From: Microbacterium fluvii
GTDB taxonomy: Bacteria > Actinomycetota > Actinomycetes > Actinomycetales > Microbacteriaceae
Assembly: GCF_025515205.1 (NCBI RefSeq)
Contig: NZ_JAOPFX010000001.1
Location: forward strand, 124,001-188,000
Reading direction: 5' to 3'
Length of the DNA stretch: 64,000 bases
Of this stretch, positions 27,289 to 36,977 are shown in pieces. Each line of letters opens with the position of its first letter. The first letter of the stretch is position 1. Below the pieces are notes generated by a model, which saw nothing but the letters and a program-made list of their open reading frames with translations, had not been told where the DNA came from and searched no databases. A program made the translations under genes and the position numbers.

Positions 27289-27869
27289 GCATCGAATACT
27301 CGATCGAGCTGGATCACCGCCTCTGGATGCCGGTGCCGCTGTCCTTCCCCTGGAACGACTACGAGAGCCCCGAGCGCTGGGCCGCCGACATCGCGCACGA
27401 TCTGCTGCAGGGGCTCGGGGCGCCCCCCGAGGTGCAGCAGGCGCTCGAAGACACGGCGCTGCACCACGCGCTGGTGGCGCCGCCCCTGCCCGAGGCGATC
27501 GAGCGGTTCTGGCGACGGCCGGAGGCGGGAGCCCCCGACCGCCTCGTGCACCTGTATGCCCTCGAGACCGACGCCTTCGCGGCGGAGGAGCTCGTCGAGA
27601 TCTCGCGCGTCGGCATCGGCGGTCTCGTGCAGACGGTCACGGTGCTCGAAGAGACCGGGTTCGACGTCGCGCTGCGGGTCGTTCTGCTGCTGGAGGTGGG
27701 GGAGAGTCCGATCGCCGTCGTGCGGCTGATCGGCACCGGCGGCGGGGGAGCGCTGATGCTCGAGCAGATCGACGCCGACCTCGGCGCGGTCGCCGCGCTC
27801 GAGCCCGATCTCGAGGCGCTGCTGCGCAGCATCCGCGTGCGGCCGGGCTCCGACGCGACCGCCGACTGA
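27285..27869 (+). CDS. Unknown soluble protein of the secretion unit (194 aa)
   Basis: ATG overlaps the upstream stop; 194 residues, acidic, no membrane segment. The N-terminus reads MSIEYSIELDHRLWMPVPLS. A beta-rich C-terminal half contains RVVLLLEVGESPIAVVRL. No family was recognised. It is the last gene of the overlapping unit; the str promoter begins 6 bases after its stop, with no terminator between, so secretion-unit transcripts may read into rpsL. Confidence 0.7.
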   Translation: MSIEYSIELDHRLWMPVPLSFPWNDYESPERWAADIAHDLLQGLGAPPEVQQALEDTALHHALVAPPLPEAIERFWRRPEAGAPDRLVHLYALETDAFAAEELVEISRVGIGGLVQTVTVLEETGFDVALRVVLLLEVGESPIAVVRLIGTGGGGALMLEQIDADLGAVAALEPDLEALLRSIRVRPGSDATAD

Positions 27870-27875
27870 GCGCGT

Positions 27876-27905
27876 TTGACCCTGCACGCCCCGCGCGCGT
27901 ATCAT
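27876..27905 (+). promoter_or_regulatory. str operon promoter
   Basis: TTGACC (27876-27881), 18-base spacer, TATCAT (27900-27905), a good sigma-70-type match in a GC-rich setting. Start of transcription should be near 27912, giving a leader of about 190 bases before rpsL. Confidence 0.8.
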
Positions 27906-28015
27906 TGATCGGGTGTGCGCATTCGCGCGCCCTGAGTCGTGCCTCGGCATGCGCCCAGGTGTGCGAGCGCCGCATTTTCGGGAACGCGCCTGCGAACAGG
28001 CCGCCCCCACGGCAT

Positions 28016-28068
28016 ATCCACCACGAAAGCACGGCACAGCCGCGCCGGTGGATCTGTGGTGAAACCAC
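28016..28068 (+). promoter_or_regulatory. Leader hairpins before rpsL
   Basis: ATCCACC (28016-28022) pairs with GGTGGAT (28047-28053), and GTGGT (28056-28060) pairs with ACCAC (28064-28068). They lie in the rpsL 5' leader, 40-90 bases before the start codon. A regulatory role is only possible. Confidence 0.35.
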
Positions 28069-28104
28069 GAACGCTGTCACCGTGCAGCACTACAAGGAGA
28101 GAAC

Positions 28105-28473
28105 GTGCCAACCATTCAGCAGTTGGTTCGCAAGGGTCGCTCGCCCAAGGTCACCAAGACCAAGGCGCCCGCCCTGAAGGCGAACCCGCAGCAGGCGGGT
28201 GTCTGCACCCGCGTGTACACGACCACGCCCAAGAAGCCGAACTCGGCGATGCGCAAGGTCGCCCGTGTCAAGCTCCGCAACGGCACCGAGGTCACCGCCT
28301 ACATCCCCGGCGAGGGTCACAACCTGCAGGAGCACTCGCTCGTGCTGGTGCGCGGCGGCCGTGTGAAGGACCTTCCCGGTGTGCGCTACAAGATCGTCCG
28401 CGGTGCCCTGGACACCCAGGCCGTCAAGAACCGTAAGCAGGCTCGCAGCCGCTACGGCGCGAAGAAGGGTTGA
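28105..28473 (+). CDS. rpsL: 30S ribosomal protein S12
   Basis: GTG 28105 after AAGGAGAG; 122 residues. S12 sits in the decoding centre of the small subunit. The conserved [16 protein letters not shown] and the [11 protein letters not shown] loop are intact, with the streptomycin-site lysines in their usual sequence context (KKPNS and later [10 protein letters not shown]). First gene of the str cluster rpsL-rpsG-fusA-tuf; rpsG follows after 5 bases. Confidence 0.98.
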   Translation: MPTIQQLVRKGRSPKVTKTKAPALKANPQQAGVCTRVYTTTPKKPNSAMRKVARVKLRNGTEVTAYIPGEGHNLQEHSLVLVRGGRVKDLPGVRYKIVRGALDTQAVKNRKQARSRYGAKKG

Positions 28474-28478
28474 GTTAG

Positions 28479-28949
28479 ATGCCTCGTAAGGGACCCGCCC
28501 CCAAGCGCCCGGTCGTCAACGACCCGGTCTACGGCGCACCGATCGTCAGCCAGCTGGTCAACAAGATCCTCGTCGACGGCAAGAAGTCGCTCGCCGAGTC
28601 GATCGTGTACGGCGCCCTCCAGGGCGTCGAGTCCAAGAACGGCCAGGATGCCGTCGCCACCCTCAAGAAGGCGCTCGACAACGTGCGCCCCACCCTCGAG
28701 GTCAAGAGCCGTCGCGTCGGCGGCTCGACCTACCAGGTGCCCGTCGAGGTCAAGCCGCACCGCGCGAACACCCTCGCGCTGCGCTGGCTCGTCAGCTACG
28801 CGAAGGGTCGTCGTGAGAAGACGATGACCGAGCGTCTGCAGAACGAGATCCTCGACGCCTCGAACGGCCTCGGTGCCGCGGTCAAGCGCCGCGAAGACAC
28901 CCACAAGATGGCCGAGTCGAACCGCGCCTTCGCGCACTACCGCTGGTAA
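28479..28949 (+). CDS. rpsG: 30S ribosomal protein S7
   Basis: ATG 28479; 156 residues, the standard length. S7 nucleates assembly of the 30S head and contacts the E-site tRNA. Recognised from [27 protein letters not shown], and [17 protein letters not shown]-rich hairpin (28964-28992) separates it from fusA. Confidence 0.98.
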   Translation: MPRKGPAPKRPVVNDPVYGAPIVSQLVNKILVDGKKSLAESIVYGALQGVESKNGQDAVATLKKALDNVRPTLEVKSRRVGGSTYQVPVEVKPHRANTLALRWLVSYAKGRREKTMTERLQNEILDASNGLGAAVKRREDTHKMAESNRAFAHYRW

Positions 28950-28963
28950 TCAGCGCTCCGGTC

Positions 28964-28992
28964 GCCGGCCGGGGGCGAACCTCCCGGCCGGC
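28964..28992 (+). other. Hairpin between rpsG and fusA
   Basis: GCCGGCCGGG (28964-28973) pairs perfectly with CCCGGCCGGC (28983-28992) across a 9-base loop. No T-run follows, so it is more likely a processing or attenuation element within the operon. Confidence 0.5.
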
Positions 28993-29032
28993 ACCCCGCG
29001 ACATCCCTCTCCATACGTAAGGAAGACACCCC

Positions 29033-31147
29033 GTGGCACAAGAAGTGCTCACCGACCTCAAGAAGGTCCGCAACATCGGCATCATGGCGCACATCGATGC
29101 CGGCAAGACGACGACGACCGAGCGCATCCTGTTCTACACGGGCGTCAACCACAAGATCGGCGAGACCCACGACGGCGCTGCGACCACCGACTGGATGGAG
29201 CAGGAGCAGGAGCGTGGCATCACCATCACCTCCGCCGCCGTGACCTGCTTCTGGGACAAGCACCAGATCAACATCATCGACACGCCCGGCCACGTCGACT
29301 TCACCGTCGAGGTCGAGCGCTCCCTGCGCGTCCTCGACGGCGCGGTCGCCGTCTTCGACGGCAAGGAGGGCGTCGAGCCCCAGTCCGAGACCGTGTGGCG
29401 TCAGGCCGACAAGTACGACGTCCCCCGCATCTGCTTCGTCAACAAGATGGACAAGCTGGGCGCCGACTTCTACTTCACGGTCGACACGATCGTCAACCGC
29501 CTCAAGGCCAAGCCCCTCGTGCTGCAGCTGCCGATCGGCGCCGAGAGCGACTTCGTCGGGGTCATCGACCTCGTCGAGATGCGCGCGCTCGTGTGGCCCG
29601 GCGACGCCAAGGGCGACGTGACCATGGGCGCCAAGTACGAGATCCAGGAGATCCCGGCAGACCTGGCCGACCGCGCGGCGGAGTACCGCGAGAAGCTCCT
29701 CGAGACGGTCGCCGAGACCGACGAGGCGCTGCTCGAGAAGTACTTCGGCGGCGAGGAGCTCACGGTCGCCGAGATCAAGGGCGCGATCCGCAAGCTCACC
29801 GTCGGCGGCGAGATCTACCCCGTGCTCTGCGGCTCGGCGTTCAAGAACCGCGGTGTGCAGCCGATGCTGGACGCCGTCGTCGACTACCTCCCCTCGCCCC
29901 TGGACGTGCCGGCCATCGAGGCCCACGACCCCAAGGACGAAGAGATCGTCATCGAGCGCCACCCCGACGCCAACGACCCGTTCGCGGCCCTCGCGTTCAA
30001 GGTCGCCGTGCACCCGTTCTTCGGTCGCCTGACCTACATCCGCGTCTACTCGGGTCACCTCGACTCGGGCGCGCAGGTCATCAACTCGACCAAGGGCAAG
30101 AAGGAGCGCATCGGAAAGATCTTCCAGATGCACGCCAACAAGGAGAACCCGGTCGACTCGGTCACCGCGGGCAACATCTACGCCGTCATCGGCCTGAAGG
30201 ACACCACCACCGGTGACACCCTGGCCGACCCGGCCGCGCCCGTCGTCCTCGAGTCGATGACGTTCCCCGAGCCCGTCATCGAGGTCGCCATCGAGCCGAA
30301 GACGAAGGCCGACCAGGAGAAGCTGGGTCTTGCGATCCAGAAGCTCGCCGAAGAGGACCCTACCTTCCGCACCGAGCTCAACCCCGAGACCGGCCAGACG
30401 GTCATCAAGGGCATGGGCGAGCTGCACCTGGACATCCTCGTCGACCGCATGAAGCGCGAGTTCCGCGTCGAGGCGAACGTCGGCAAGCCCCAGGTGGCCT
30501 ACCGCGAGACGATCAAGAAGTCCGTCGAGCGTCACGACTACACGCACAAGAAGCAGACCGGTGGCTCCGGTCAGTTCGCGAAGATCCAGTTCGCGCTCGA
30601 GCCCCTCGAGGTCACGGCCGACAAGTCGTACGAGTTCGAGAACAAGGTCACCGGTGGCCGCATCCCGCGCGAGTACATCGAGCCGACCAACCAGGGCTTC
30701 CAGGACGCCATGACCGTGGGCGTGCTCGCGGGCTACCCCATGGTGGGCGTCAAGGCGATCCTGCTCGACGGTGCATCGCACGACGTCGACTCCTCGGAGA
30801 TGGCGTTCAAGATCGCCGGCTCGATGGGCTTCAAGGAGGCCGTCCGCAAGGCGAACCCGGTGCTCCTCGAGCCGCTCATGGCCGTCGAGGTGCGTACGCC
30901 CGAGGAGTACATGGGCGACGTCATCGGCGACCTGAACTCGCGTCGTGGCCAGATCCAGTCGATGGAGGACGCCGCCGGCGTCAAGGTCGTGCGTGCCCTC
31001 GTGCCGCTGTCCGAGATGTTCGGCTACATCGGCGACCTGCGCTCGAAGACCTCGGGCCGTGCGGTCTACTCGATGGAGTTCGACTCGTACTCCGAGGTTC
31101 CCCGCAACGTCGCAGACGAGATCGTCCAGAAGAACAAGGGCGAGTAA
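29033..31147 (+). CDS. fusA: Elongation factor G
   Basis: GTG 29033 after AAGGAAG; 704 residues. EF-G is the GTPase that drives translocation and, with RRF, ribosome recycling. GTP-binding motifs [23 protein letters not shown] and NKMDKLGAD are intact, and domains II-V follow in full, including [19 protein letters not shown] and the RGQIQSME segment. The standard length and position in the str cluster leave no doubt. Confidence 0.98.
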   Translation: MAQEVLTDLKKVRNIGIMAHIDAGKTTTTERILFYTGVNHKIGETHDGAATTDWMEQEQERGITITSAAVTCFWDKHQINIIDTPGHVDFTVEVERSLRVLDGAVAVFDGKEGVEPQSETVWRQADKYDVPRICFVNKMDKLGADFYFTVDTIVNRLKAKPLVLQLPIGAESDFVGVIDLVEMRALVWPGDAKGDVTMGAKYEIQEIPADLADRAAEYREKLLETVAETDEALLEKYFGGEELTVAEIKGAIRKLTVGGEIYPVLCGSAFKNRGVQPMLDAVVDYLPSPLDVPAIEAHDPKDEEIVIERHPDANDPFAALAFKVAVHPFFGRLTYIRVYSGHLDSGAQVINSTKGKKERIGKIFQMHANKENPVDSVTAGNIYAVIGLKDTTTGDTLADPAAPVVLESMTFPEPVIEVAIEPKTKADQEKLGLAIQKLAEEDPTFRTELNPETGQTVIKGMGELHLDILVDRMKREFRVEANVGKPQVAYRETIKKSVERHDYTHKKQTGGSGQFAKIQFALEPLEVTADKSYEFENKVTGGRIPREYIEPTNQGFQDAMTVGVLAGYPMVGVKAILLDGASHDVDSSEMAFKIAGSMGFKEAVRKANPVLLEPLMAVEVRTPEEYMGDVIGDLNSRRGQIQSMEDAAGVKVVRALVPLSEMFGYIGDLRSKTSGRAVYSMEFDSYSEVPRNVADEIVQKNKGE

Positions 31148-31154
31148 GCCTTTC

Positions 31155-31187
31155 TCTCGGGATGCCGGTGCTGCCGGCATCCCGAGA
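31155..31187 (+). other. Hairpin after fusA
   Basis: A 14-base perfect stem (31155-31168 with 31174-31187), loop TGCTG, lies 8 bases after the fusA stop. It is followed by AAAAA rather than T, so on the plus strand it is a weak terminator or stabiliser. The TAAACT at 31208-31213 just downstream could be the -10 of a separate tuf promoter, though no -35 is evident. Confidence 0.5.
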
Positions 31188-31287
31188 AAAACACAACTTC
31201 ATACACCTAAACTAGAAACATCCCCGTAGAGAGCCGGTCGCAAACCAGTGCCCGGAGCTTCTACACGAACGTCCTGAGGAGGACCCA

Positions 31288-32481
31288 GTGGCCAAGGCCA
31301 AGTTCGAGCGCACCAAGCCGCACGTGAACATCGGAACGATCGGACACGTCGACCACGGCAAGACCACGCTCACCGCAGCGATCTCGAAGGTGCTCGCCGA
31401 CAAGTACCCGTCGGCCACCAACGTGCAGCGCGACTTCGCGTCGATCGACTCCGCTCCCGAGGAGCGCCAGCGCGGCATCACGATCAACATCTCGCACGTC
31501 GAGTACGAGACCCCCAAGCGTCACTACGCGCACGTGGACGCCCCCGGTCACGCCGACTACATCAAGAACATGATCACCGGTGCCGCTCAGATGGACGGCG
31601 CGATCCTCGTGGTCGCCGCCACCGACGGCCCGATGGCCCAGACGCGCGAGCACGTGCTGCTGGCCAAGCAGGTCGGCGTGCCCTACCTGCTGGTGGCGCT
31701 CAACAAGAGCGACATGGTCGACGACGAGGAGATCCTGGAGCTCGTCGAGCTCGAGGTGCGCGAGCTGCTCTCGTCGCAGGACTTCGACGGTGACAACGCC
31801 CCCGTCGTGCGCGTCTCGGGCCTGAAGGCTCTCGAGGGCGACGCCGAGTGGGTCGAGAAGATCGTCGAGCTCATGGACGCCGTCGACGAGTCGATCCCCG
31901 ACCCGGTGCGTGACAAGGACAAGCCCTTCCTCATGCCCATCGAGGACGTCTTCACGATCACCGGTCGTGGCACCGTCGTCACGGGCCGCGCCGAGCGTGG
32001 CACGCTGGCCATCAACTCCGAGGTCGAGATCGTGGGTCTGCGCCCGACGCAGAAGACGACCGTCACCGGTATCGAGATGTTCCACAAGCAGCTCGACGAG
32101 GCGTGGGCCGGCGAGAACTGTGGTCTGCTCCTTCGTGGCACCAAGCGTGACGACGTCGAGCGCGGCCAGGTCGTCGTCAAGCCCGGCTCCGTGACCCCGC
32201 ACACCAACTTCGAGGGCACGGCGTACATCCTGTCCAAGGAGGAGGGCGGCCGTCACAACCCGTTCTTCACGAACTACCGCCCGCAGTTCTACTTCCGCAC
32301 CACCGACGTCACCGGCGTCATCACGCTGCCCGAGGGCACCGAGATGGTCATGCCCGGCGACACCACCGACATGACGGTCGAGCTGATCCAGCCCATCGCC
32401 ATGGAAGAGGGCCTCGGCTACGCGATCCGTGAGGGTGGCCGCACCGTCGGCGCCGGCACGGTCACGAAGATCCTCAAGTAA
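31288..32481 (+). CDS. tuf: Elongation factor Tu
   Basis: GTG 31288 after GAGGAGG; 397 residues. EF-Tu delivers aminoacyl-tRNA to the ribosome. G motifs [16 protein letters not shown] and NKSDMVDD are intact, and domains 2 and 3 are complete to the usual [14 protein letters not shown] end. It has 140 bases of upstream spacer and a strong terminator, so it may also be expressed separately from fusA. Confidence 0.98.
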   Translation: MAKAKFERTKPHVNIGTIGHVDHGKTTLTAAISKVLADKYPSATNVQRDFASIDSAPEERQRGITINISHVEYETPKRHYAHVDAPGHADYIKNMITGAAQMDGAILVVAATDGPMAQTREHVLLAKQVGVPYLLVALNKSDMVDDEEILELVELEVRELLSSQDFDGDNAPVVRVSGLKALEGDAEWVEKIVELMDAVDESIPDPVRDKDKPFLMPIEDVFTITGRGTVVTGRAERGTLAINSEVEIVGLRPTQKTTVTGIEMFHKQLDEAWAGENCGLLLRGTKRDDVERGQVVVKPGSVTPHTNFEGTAYILSKEEGGRHNPFFTNYRPQFYFRTTDVTGVITLPEGTEMVMPGDTTDMTVELIQPIAMEEGLGYAIREGGRTVGAGTVTKILK

Positions 32482-32501
32482 GTCACTCGCTGACTGCTCG
32501 G

Positions 32502-32534
32502 AAAGCCCCCCGGAACCTGGTTCCGGGGGGCTTT
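32502..32534 (+). terminator. Terminator of the str operon
   Basis: AAAGCCCCCCGGAACC (32502-32517) is complementary to 32519-32534, giving a stem of at least 14 pairs with a CCTGG loop and ending in CTTTT. It lies 20 bases after the tuf stop. Confidence 0.92.
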
Positions 32535-32837
32535 TCGCATCTGTGCGCATGTGATGCTTGACCGCGCGGGCTCCGCTGTCATAGGTTGCACATGAGCAAT
32601 ACCCGAAAGCGGAGCCTGGGGAGGCAGCAGTACCGCGCAGGGCGTTGTCTTGGGGGAGCCCAGGGGGGACCCTTCAGTCGAATACGACGAGGGATGGCAC
32701 AGGTGCAGTCTGGTTCGGAAATGCACGGTCTGCGACGCATGGGGGTGCGTCGCCCGCAGCGCGGAGCCCAGCGGCTCGACAGCCGCATCGGCACGCGCGC
32801 GATGACACTGCCGCTCTCGTCCCGTTCGACGATCGCC

Positions 32838-32967
32838 CGTGGGCGCGACGGCCGGAGTCTCCGTCGTCGCGCCCACGGCGCCACCGACCGTCGCGGTGCG
32901 CACGCGCCGCGAACGTCGGTGGACCGCTAGCCGCGGCGAGGGACGAGAGGCCCCAAGCTCTCGTCCC
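32838..32967 (+). ncRNA. Candidate structured RNA: three consecutive hairpins
   Basis: Three perfect stems follow each other: CGTGGGCGCGACG with its complement (32838-32850/32865-32877), CCACCGAC with GTCGGTGG (32881-32888/32915-32922, enclosing CGCGG/CCGCG), and GGGACGAGAG with CTCTCGTCCC (32940-32949/32958-32967). The first also encloses CGGAG/CTCCG. They lie downstream of the promoter-like pair at 32558-32587. No known RNA family was recognised. Confidence 0.35.
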
Positions 32968-33110
32968 CTACCGCCGGCGGGGGGAGCAGGCGGCCGGCGC
33001 CGCACCCCGCCCGGTCCTCCTCCACAAGCACCGTGCGCACACCTCTCCAGCGCAGGCGATGTGGGGGAGGACCCTCGCCTGTGCGGATGCTGTGCGCGAC
33101 ACGCCCGAGT

Positions 33111-33139
33111 TTGCGACACGCCCGGGCTGCACGTAGACT
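33111..33139 (+). promoter_or_regulatory. S10 operon promoter
   Basis: TTGCGA (33111-33116), 17-base spacer, TAGACT (33134-33139). It leaves a leader of about 310 bases before rpsJ. A TTGACA at 33341-33346 without a good -10 is a weaker alternative. Confidence 0.6.
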
Positions 33140-33457
33140 AGTGAGGTTCCACATTCCGTGGCCCTTCTGCGCGCGAGCGCGTCGGGCAGCGGATCACTGC
33201 CAGGGCAGTGCATAGGCGGCGCTCACGCGCGAGGACCTAGGCCGCGGGCAGCAGAACGACAACGTCCAACACCTTCCACCCCGGTGGTCGTGCGCGCGTG
33301 CGCGCGGTGGTGCTGGAGCCGGATGCCGCGAGGCGCCGGTTTGACACGAGAACAGTGGTGCAGCATCCCTCGCGAAGGCGGGGAGAGAAGTGCCAGGCGC
33401 GCAAGCGCCCAATGCGTCCAATGCCCGAGAGGTACGACGCGGAAAAGAGAGTGAGCA

Positions 33458-33766
33458 ATGGCGGGACAGAAGATCCGCATTCGCCTGAAGTCGTACGACC
33501 ACGCCGGTCTCGACTCGTCGGCGCGCAAGATCGTCGACACGGTGACCCGTGCCGGCGCGACCGTGGTGGGCCCCGTGCCCCTCCCGACCGAGAAGAACGT
33601 GGTCTGCGTCATCCGGTCGCCCCACAAGTACAAGGACAGCCGCGAGCACTTCGAGATGCGCACCCACAAGCGCCTCATCGACATCATCGACCCGACGCCC
33701 AAGGCCGTCGACTCGCTGATGCGTCTCGACCTCCCGGCCGATGTCAACATCGAGATCAAGCTCTGA
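33458..33766 (+). CDS. rpsJ: 30S ribosomal protein S10
   Basis: ATG 33458; 102 residues. S10 is part of the 30S head and also the NusE partner in antitermination. Typical [15 protein letters not shown] start and [20 protein letters not shown] end. First gene of the S10 cluster; rplC follows after 8 bases. Confidence 0.98.
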   Translation: MAGQKIRIRLKSYDHAGLDSSARKIVDTVTRAGATVVGPVPLPTEKNVVCVIRSPHKYKDSREHFEMRTHKRLIDIIDPTPKAVDSLMRLDLPADVNIEIKL

Positions 33767-33774
33767 GGCTCGCC

Positions 33775-34434
33775 ATGACTGACATCAACTCCAAGGTTTC
33801 CAAGGGTCTGCTGGGCACCAAGCTCGGCATGACCCAGGTCTGGAACGAGAACGGCAAGCTCGTTCCCGTCACCGTCATCGAGATCGCTCCGAACGTTGTC
33901 ACCCAGGTGCGCACGCCGGAGAAGGACGGCTACAACGCCGTGCAGATCGGCTATGGCCAGATCGACCCCCGCAAGGTGAACCAGCCCCTCACGGCCCACT
34001 TCGAGGCCGCGGGCGTCACCCCCCGCCGTCACCTCACCGAGGTGCGCACCGCGGATGCTGCTGACTACTCACTCGGTCAGGAGCTCACCGTCGACGCCAC
34101 CTTCGAGGCCGGCCAGCTGGTCGACGTCGTCGGCACCAGCAAGGGCAAGGGCACCGCGGGTGTCATGAAGCGCCACAACTTCAAGGGCGTCTCCGCTTCG
34201 CACGGTGCGCACCGCAACCACCGCAAGCCCGGCTCGATCGGCGCCTCGTCGACCCCGAGCCGCGTGTTCAAGGGCATGCGCATGGCCGGTCGCATGGGTG
34301 GCGAGCGCGTCACCGTCCTCAACCTCACGGTGCACGCCGTCGACGCCGAGAAGGGTCTGCTGCTCGTCAAGGGCGCCGTCCCCGGTGCGCGCGGCCGCAT
34401 CGTCTACGTCCGCAACGCAGTGAAGGGTGCCTGA
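33775..34434 (+). CDS. rplC: 50S ribosomal protein L3
   Basis: ATG 33775; 219 residues, standard length. L3 starts 50S assembly near the peptidyl transferase centre. Recognised from [14 protein letters not shown] and the extended-loop sequence [20 protein letters not shown]. The longer upstream frame runs into the rpsJ gene and is not used. Confidence 0.98.
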   Translation: MTDINSKVSKGLLGTKLGMTQVWNENGKLVPVTVIEIAPNVVTQVRTPEKDGYNAVQIGYGQIDPRKVNQPLTAHFEAAGVTPRRHLTEVRTADAADYSLGQELTVDATFEAGQLVDVVGTSKGKGTAGVMKRHNFKGVSASHGAHRNHRKPGSIGASSTPSRVFKGMRMAGRMGGERVTVLNLTVHAVDAEKGLLLVKGAVPGARGRIVYVRNAVKGA

Positions 34435-34439
34435 TCCCA

Positions 34440-35102
34440 ATGGCTGACCAGACTCTCGCGCTCGACGTCCACGGTGTGGGCGGCAAGAAGGCCGGCTCGG
34501 TCGACCTGCCCGCCGCGCTGTTCGACGTCAAGACCAACATCCCCCTGATCCACCAGGTCGTCGTCGCGCAGCTCGCGGCGGCTCGCCAGGGCACCCACTC
34601 GACCAAGCGTCGCGGTGAGGTCTCGGGCGCCGGCCGCAAGCCCTTCAAGCAGAAGGGCACGGGTAACGCCCGTCAGGGCTCGATCCGCGCGCCGCACATG
34701 ACCGGCGGTGGCATCGTCCACGGCCCGAAGCCGCGCGACTACTCGCAGCGCACCCCCAAGAAGATGATCGCCGCCGCCCTCCTGGGCGCGCTCAGCGACC
34801 GCGCTCGGGGCGACCGCCTGCACGTCGTCGACAGCTTCGGCATCGAGGGCGCTCCGTCGACCAAGGCCGCAGCATCCGTGCTGAACGACCTGAACGCGAC
34901 CAAGAACGTCCTGGTGGTCATCGACCGCGACGACGAGCTCACCGTCAAGAGCGTGCGCAACCTCGCGTACGTGCACGTGCTGCCCTTCGGCCAGCTCAAC
35001 GCCTACGACGTGCTCGTCTCGGACGACATCGTCTTCACCAAGGCCGCCTTCGACGCGTTCGTCGCTGCGAAGACCGCCACCACCGAGGAGGTCTCGGCAT
35101 GA
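34440..35102 (+). CDS. rplD: 50S ribosomal protein L4
   Basis: ATG 34440, 5 bases after rplC; 220 residues. L4 binds 23S rRNA and lines the exit tunnel. [19 protein letters not shown] and [11 protein letters not shown] identify the tunnel loop. The stop overlaps the rplW start. Confidence 0.98.
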   Translation: MADQTLALDVHGVGGKKAGSVDLPAALFDVKTNIPLIHQVVVAQLAAARQGTHSTKRRGEVSGAGRKPFKQKGTGNARQGSIRAPHMTGGGIVHGPKPRDYSQRTPKKMIAAALLGALSDRARGDRLHVVDSFGIEGAPSTKAAASVLNDLNATKNVLVVIDRDDELTVKSVRNLAYVHVLPFGQLNAYDVLVSDDIVFTKAAFDAFVAAKTATTEEVSA

Positions 35103-35398
35103 CCGCCGTCAACAAGGACCCGCGCGACATCATCCTGAAGCCGGTCGTCTCCGAGAAGAGCTACGGCCTGATCGACGAGGGCAAGTACACCTTCCTCGTC
35201 GACCCCCGCGCCACCAAGACCGAGATCAAGCTCGCCATCGAGAAGATCTTCGGCGTCAAGGTCGCAGCGGTCAACACGATCAACCGCGTCGGCAAGGCCC
35301 GTCGCACCCGCTTCGGCACCGGCAAGCGCAAGGACACCAAGCGCGCCATCGTGACCCTGAAGTCGGGCACCATCGACATCTTCACGGCAGTCGGCTGA
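35099..35398 (+). CDS. rplW: 50S ribosomal protein L23
   Basis: ATG 35099 overlapping the rplD stop, after GAGGAGG; 99 residues. L23 lies at the tunnel exit and docks trigger factor and [21 protein letters not shown] and KKT-like [12 protein letters not shown] segments are typical. Confidence 0.98.
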   Translation: MTAVNKDPRDIILKPVVSEKSYGLIDEGKYTFLVDPRATKTEIKLAIEKIFGVKVAAVNTINRVGKARRTRFGTGKRKDTKRAIVTLKSGTIDIFTAVG

Positions 35399-35422
35399 CG
35401 GTCGGGATAGAGGACAAGAACT

Positions 35423-36262
35423 ATGGCTATTCGCAAGTACAAGCCCACGACCCCCGGTCGTCGCGGTTCGTCGGTGGCCGACTTCGCCGAGATCACCCGA
35501 TCGACGCCCGAGAAGTCGCTGCTTCGCCCCCTGGCGAAGACCGGCGGTCGCAACAACCAGGGCCGCATCACGACCCGCCACATCGGCGGTGGCCACAAGC
35601 GCCAGTACCGCGTCATCGACTTCCGTCGCAATGACAAGGACGGCGTGAACGCCAAGGTCGCCCACATCGAGTACGACCCCAACCGCACCGCGCGCATCGC
35701 GCTGCTGCACTACTTCGACGGCGAGAAGCGCTACATCCTCGCGCCGAACAAGCTGGCTCAGGGCGACATCGTCGAGTCGGGCGCATCGGCCGACATCAAG
35801 CCGGGCAACAACCTGCCGCTGAAGAACATCCCCACCGGTACCGTGATCCACGCGATCGAGCTCCGCCCCGGCGGCGGCGCGAAGCTGGCACGCTCGGCGG
35901 GCACCTCGGTGCGCCTCGTCGCCAAGGACGGCCCCTACGCGCAGCTGCGTCTGCCCTCGGGCGAGATCCGCAACGTCGATGCGCGCTGCCGCGCGACCAT
36001 CGGCGAGGTCGGCAACGCCGAGCAGTCGAACATCAACTGGGGCAAGGCCGGCCGCAAGCGCTGGAAGGGCGTGCGCCCGACCGTCCGCGGTGTCGCGATG
36101 AACCCCGTCGACCACCCGCACGGTGGTGGTGAGGGCAAGACGTCCGGTGGTCGTCACCCCGTCACTCCTTGGGGCCAGGCCGAGGGTCGCACCCGGCACG
36201 CCAACAAGGAAAGCGACAAGTACATCGTCCGTCGTCGCAACGCCGGCAAGAAGCGCAAGTAG
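35423..36262 (+). CDS. rplB: 50S ribosomal protein L2
   Basis: ATG 35423; 279 residues. L2 is needed for subunit joining and peptidyl transfer. The conserved [18 protein letters not shown] and the [19 protein letters not shown] loop, with the essential His, are intact. Confidence 0.98.
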   Translation: MAIRKYKPTTPGRRGSSVADFAEITRSTPEKSLLRPLAKTGGRNNQGRITTRHIGGGHKRQYRVIDFRRNDKDGVNAKVAHIEYDPNRTARIALLHYFDGEKRYILAPNKLAQGDIVESGASADIKPGNNLPLKNIPTGTVIHAIELRPGGGAKLARSAGTSVRLVAKDGPYAQLRLPSGEIRNVDARCRATIGEVGNAEQSNINWGKAGRKRWKGVRPTVRGVAMNPVDHPHGGGEGKTSGGRHPVTPWGQAEGRTRHANKESDKYIVRRRNAGKKRK

Positions 36263-36274
36263 GAGTAGAGGAAG

Positions 36275-36556
36275 ATGCCTCGCAGCCTTAAGAAGGGCCC
36301 CTTCGTCGACGAGCACCTGCTCCGCAAGGTCGTCGTCCAGAACGAAGCCGGCACCAAGAACGTCATCAAGACCTGGTCGCGCCGTTCGATGATCATCCCG
36401 GCCATGCTGGGTCACACCATCGCCGTGCACGACGGTCGCAAGCACATCCCCGTGTTCGTGACCGAGACCATGGTCGGCCACAAGTTGGGCGAGTTCGCGC
36501 CCACCCGCACCTTCCGCGGCCACGTGAAGGACGACAAGAAGGGCCGTCGCCGCTGA
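36275..36556 (+). CDS. rpsS: 30S ribosomal protein S19
   Basis: ATG 36275; 93 residues. [19 protein letters not shown] and [16 protein letters not shown] are diagnostic. S19 lies in the 30S head next to S13. It lies 12 bases after rplB. Confidence 0.98.
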   Translation: MPRSLKKGPFVDEHLLRKVVVQNEAGTKNVIKTWSRRSMIIPAMLGHTIAVHDGRKHIPVFVTETMVGHKLGEFAPTRTFRGHVKDDKKGRRR

Positions 36557-36581
36557 GGCGGCGACGCAAGAGGAGAGAGAA

Positions 36582-36977
36582 ATGGTGGAGTCCATCGCCC
36601 GCGTGCGACACATCCGCGTGACCCCTCAGAAGGCTCGTCGTGTCGTTGCGCTCATCAAGGGCAAGCAGGCCGAAGAGGCGCTCGCGATCCTGAAGTTCGC
36701 GCAGCAGTCGGCCAGCGAGCCGATCTACAAGCTCGTCCACTCGGCGATCGCGAACGCTCGCGTCACCGCCGACAAGGACGGCGAGTACCTCGACGAGGCC
36801 GACCTGTACGTGAAGAACGCGTACGTCGACGAGGGCACGACGCTCAAGCGTTTCCAGCCCCGTGCACAGGGTCGCGCCTTCCAGATCAAGAAGCGCACGA
36901 GCCACATCACGGTCGTGCTGTCGACCCCGGAGGCAGCCGAGGCCGCCCCCGTCAAGACCAAGAAGGCGAGCAAGTAA
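36582..36977 (+). CDS. rplV: 50S ribosomal protein L22
   Basis: ATG 36582 after AGGAGAG; 131 residues, somewhat longer than the usual 110-115 because of an Ala/Glu/Lys tail ([12 protein letters not shown]). [14 protein letters not shown] and the loop [16 protein letters not shown] are typical. L22 helps form the exit tunnel. The stop overlaps the rpsC start by one base. Confidence 0.98.
   Translation: MVESIARVRHIRVTPQKARRVVALIKGKQAEEALAILKFAQQSASEPIYKLVHSAIANARVTADKDGEYLDEADLYVKNAYVDEGTTLKRFQPRAQGRAFQIKKRTSHITVVLSTPEAAEAAPVKTKKASK

Larger units (their letters stand above)
32535..33457 (+). other. Long non-coding, hairpin-rich stretch between tuf and rpsJ
   Basis: No convincing gene is present: the open frames here are Arg-rich, poor in Asp and Glu, and lack the strong third-position GC seen in every real gene of the window. 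It starts with a promoter-like pair, TTGACC (32558-32563) and TAGGTT (32582-32587). Perfect inverted repeats follow: 32732-32739/32746-32753 (8 pairs), 32771-32776/32781-32786 (6), 32838-32850/32865-32877 (13), 32881-32888/32915-32922 (8, with an inner 5-pair stem) and 32940-32949/32958-32967 (10). The S10 promoter lies at 33111-33139, then a leader of about 310 bases. A structured RNA is possible. Confidence 0.6.

Noticed and set aside
32586-32930. A 114-codon plus-strand frame between tuf and rpsJ
   Set aside because: Nearly no Asp or Glu, many rare codons (CGA, ATA, AGG, GGA) and perfect inverted repeats inside it; structured non-coding DNA fits better.
33341-33369. TTGACA as a second S10 promoter
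   Set aside because: The -35 is perfect, but no acceptable -10 lies 16-18 bases downstream.
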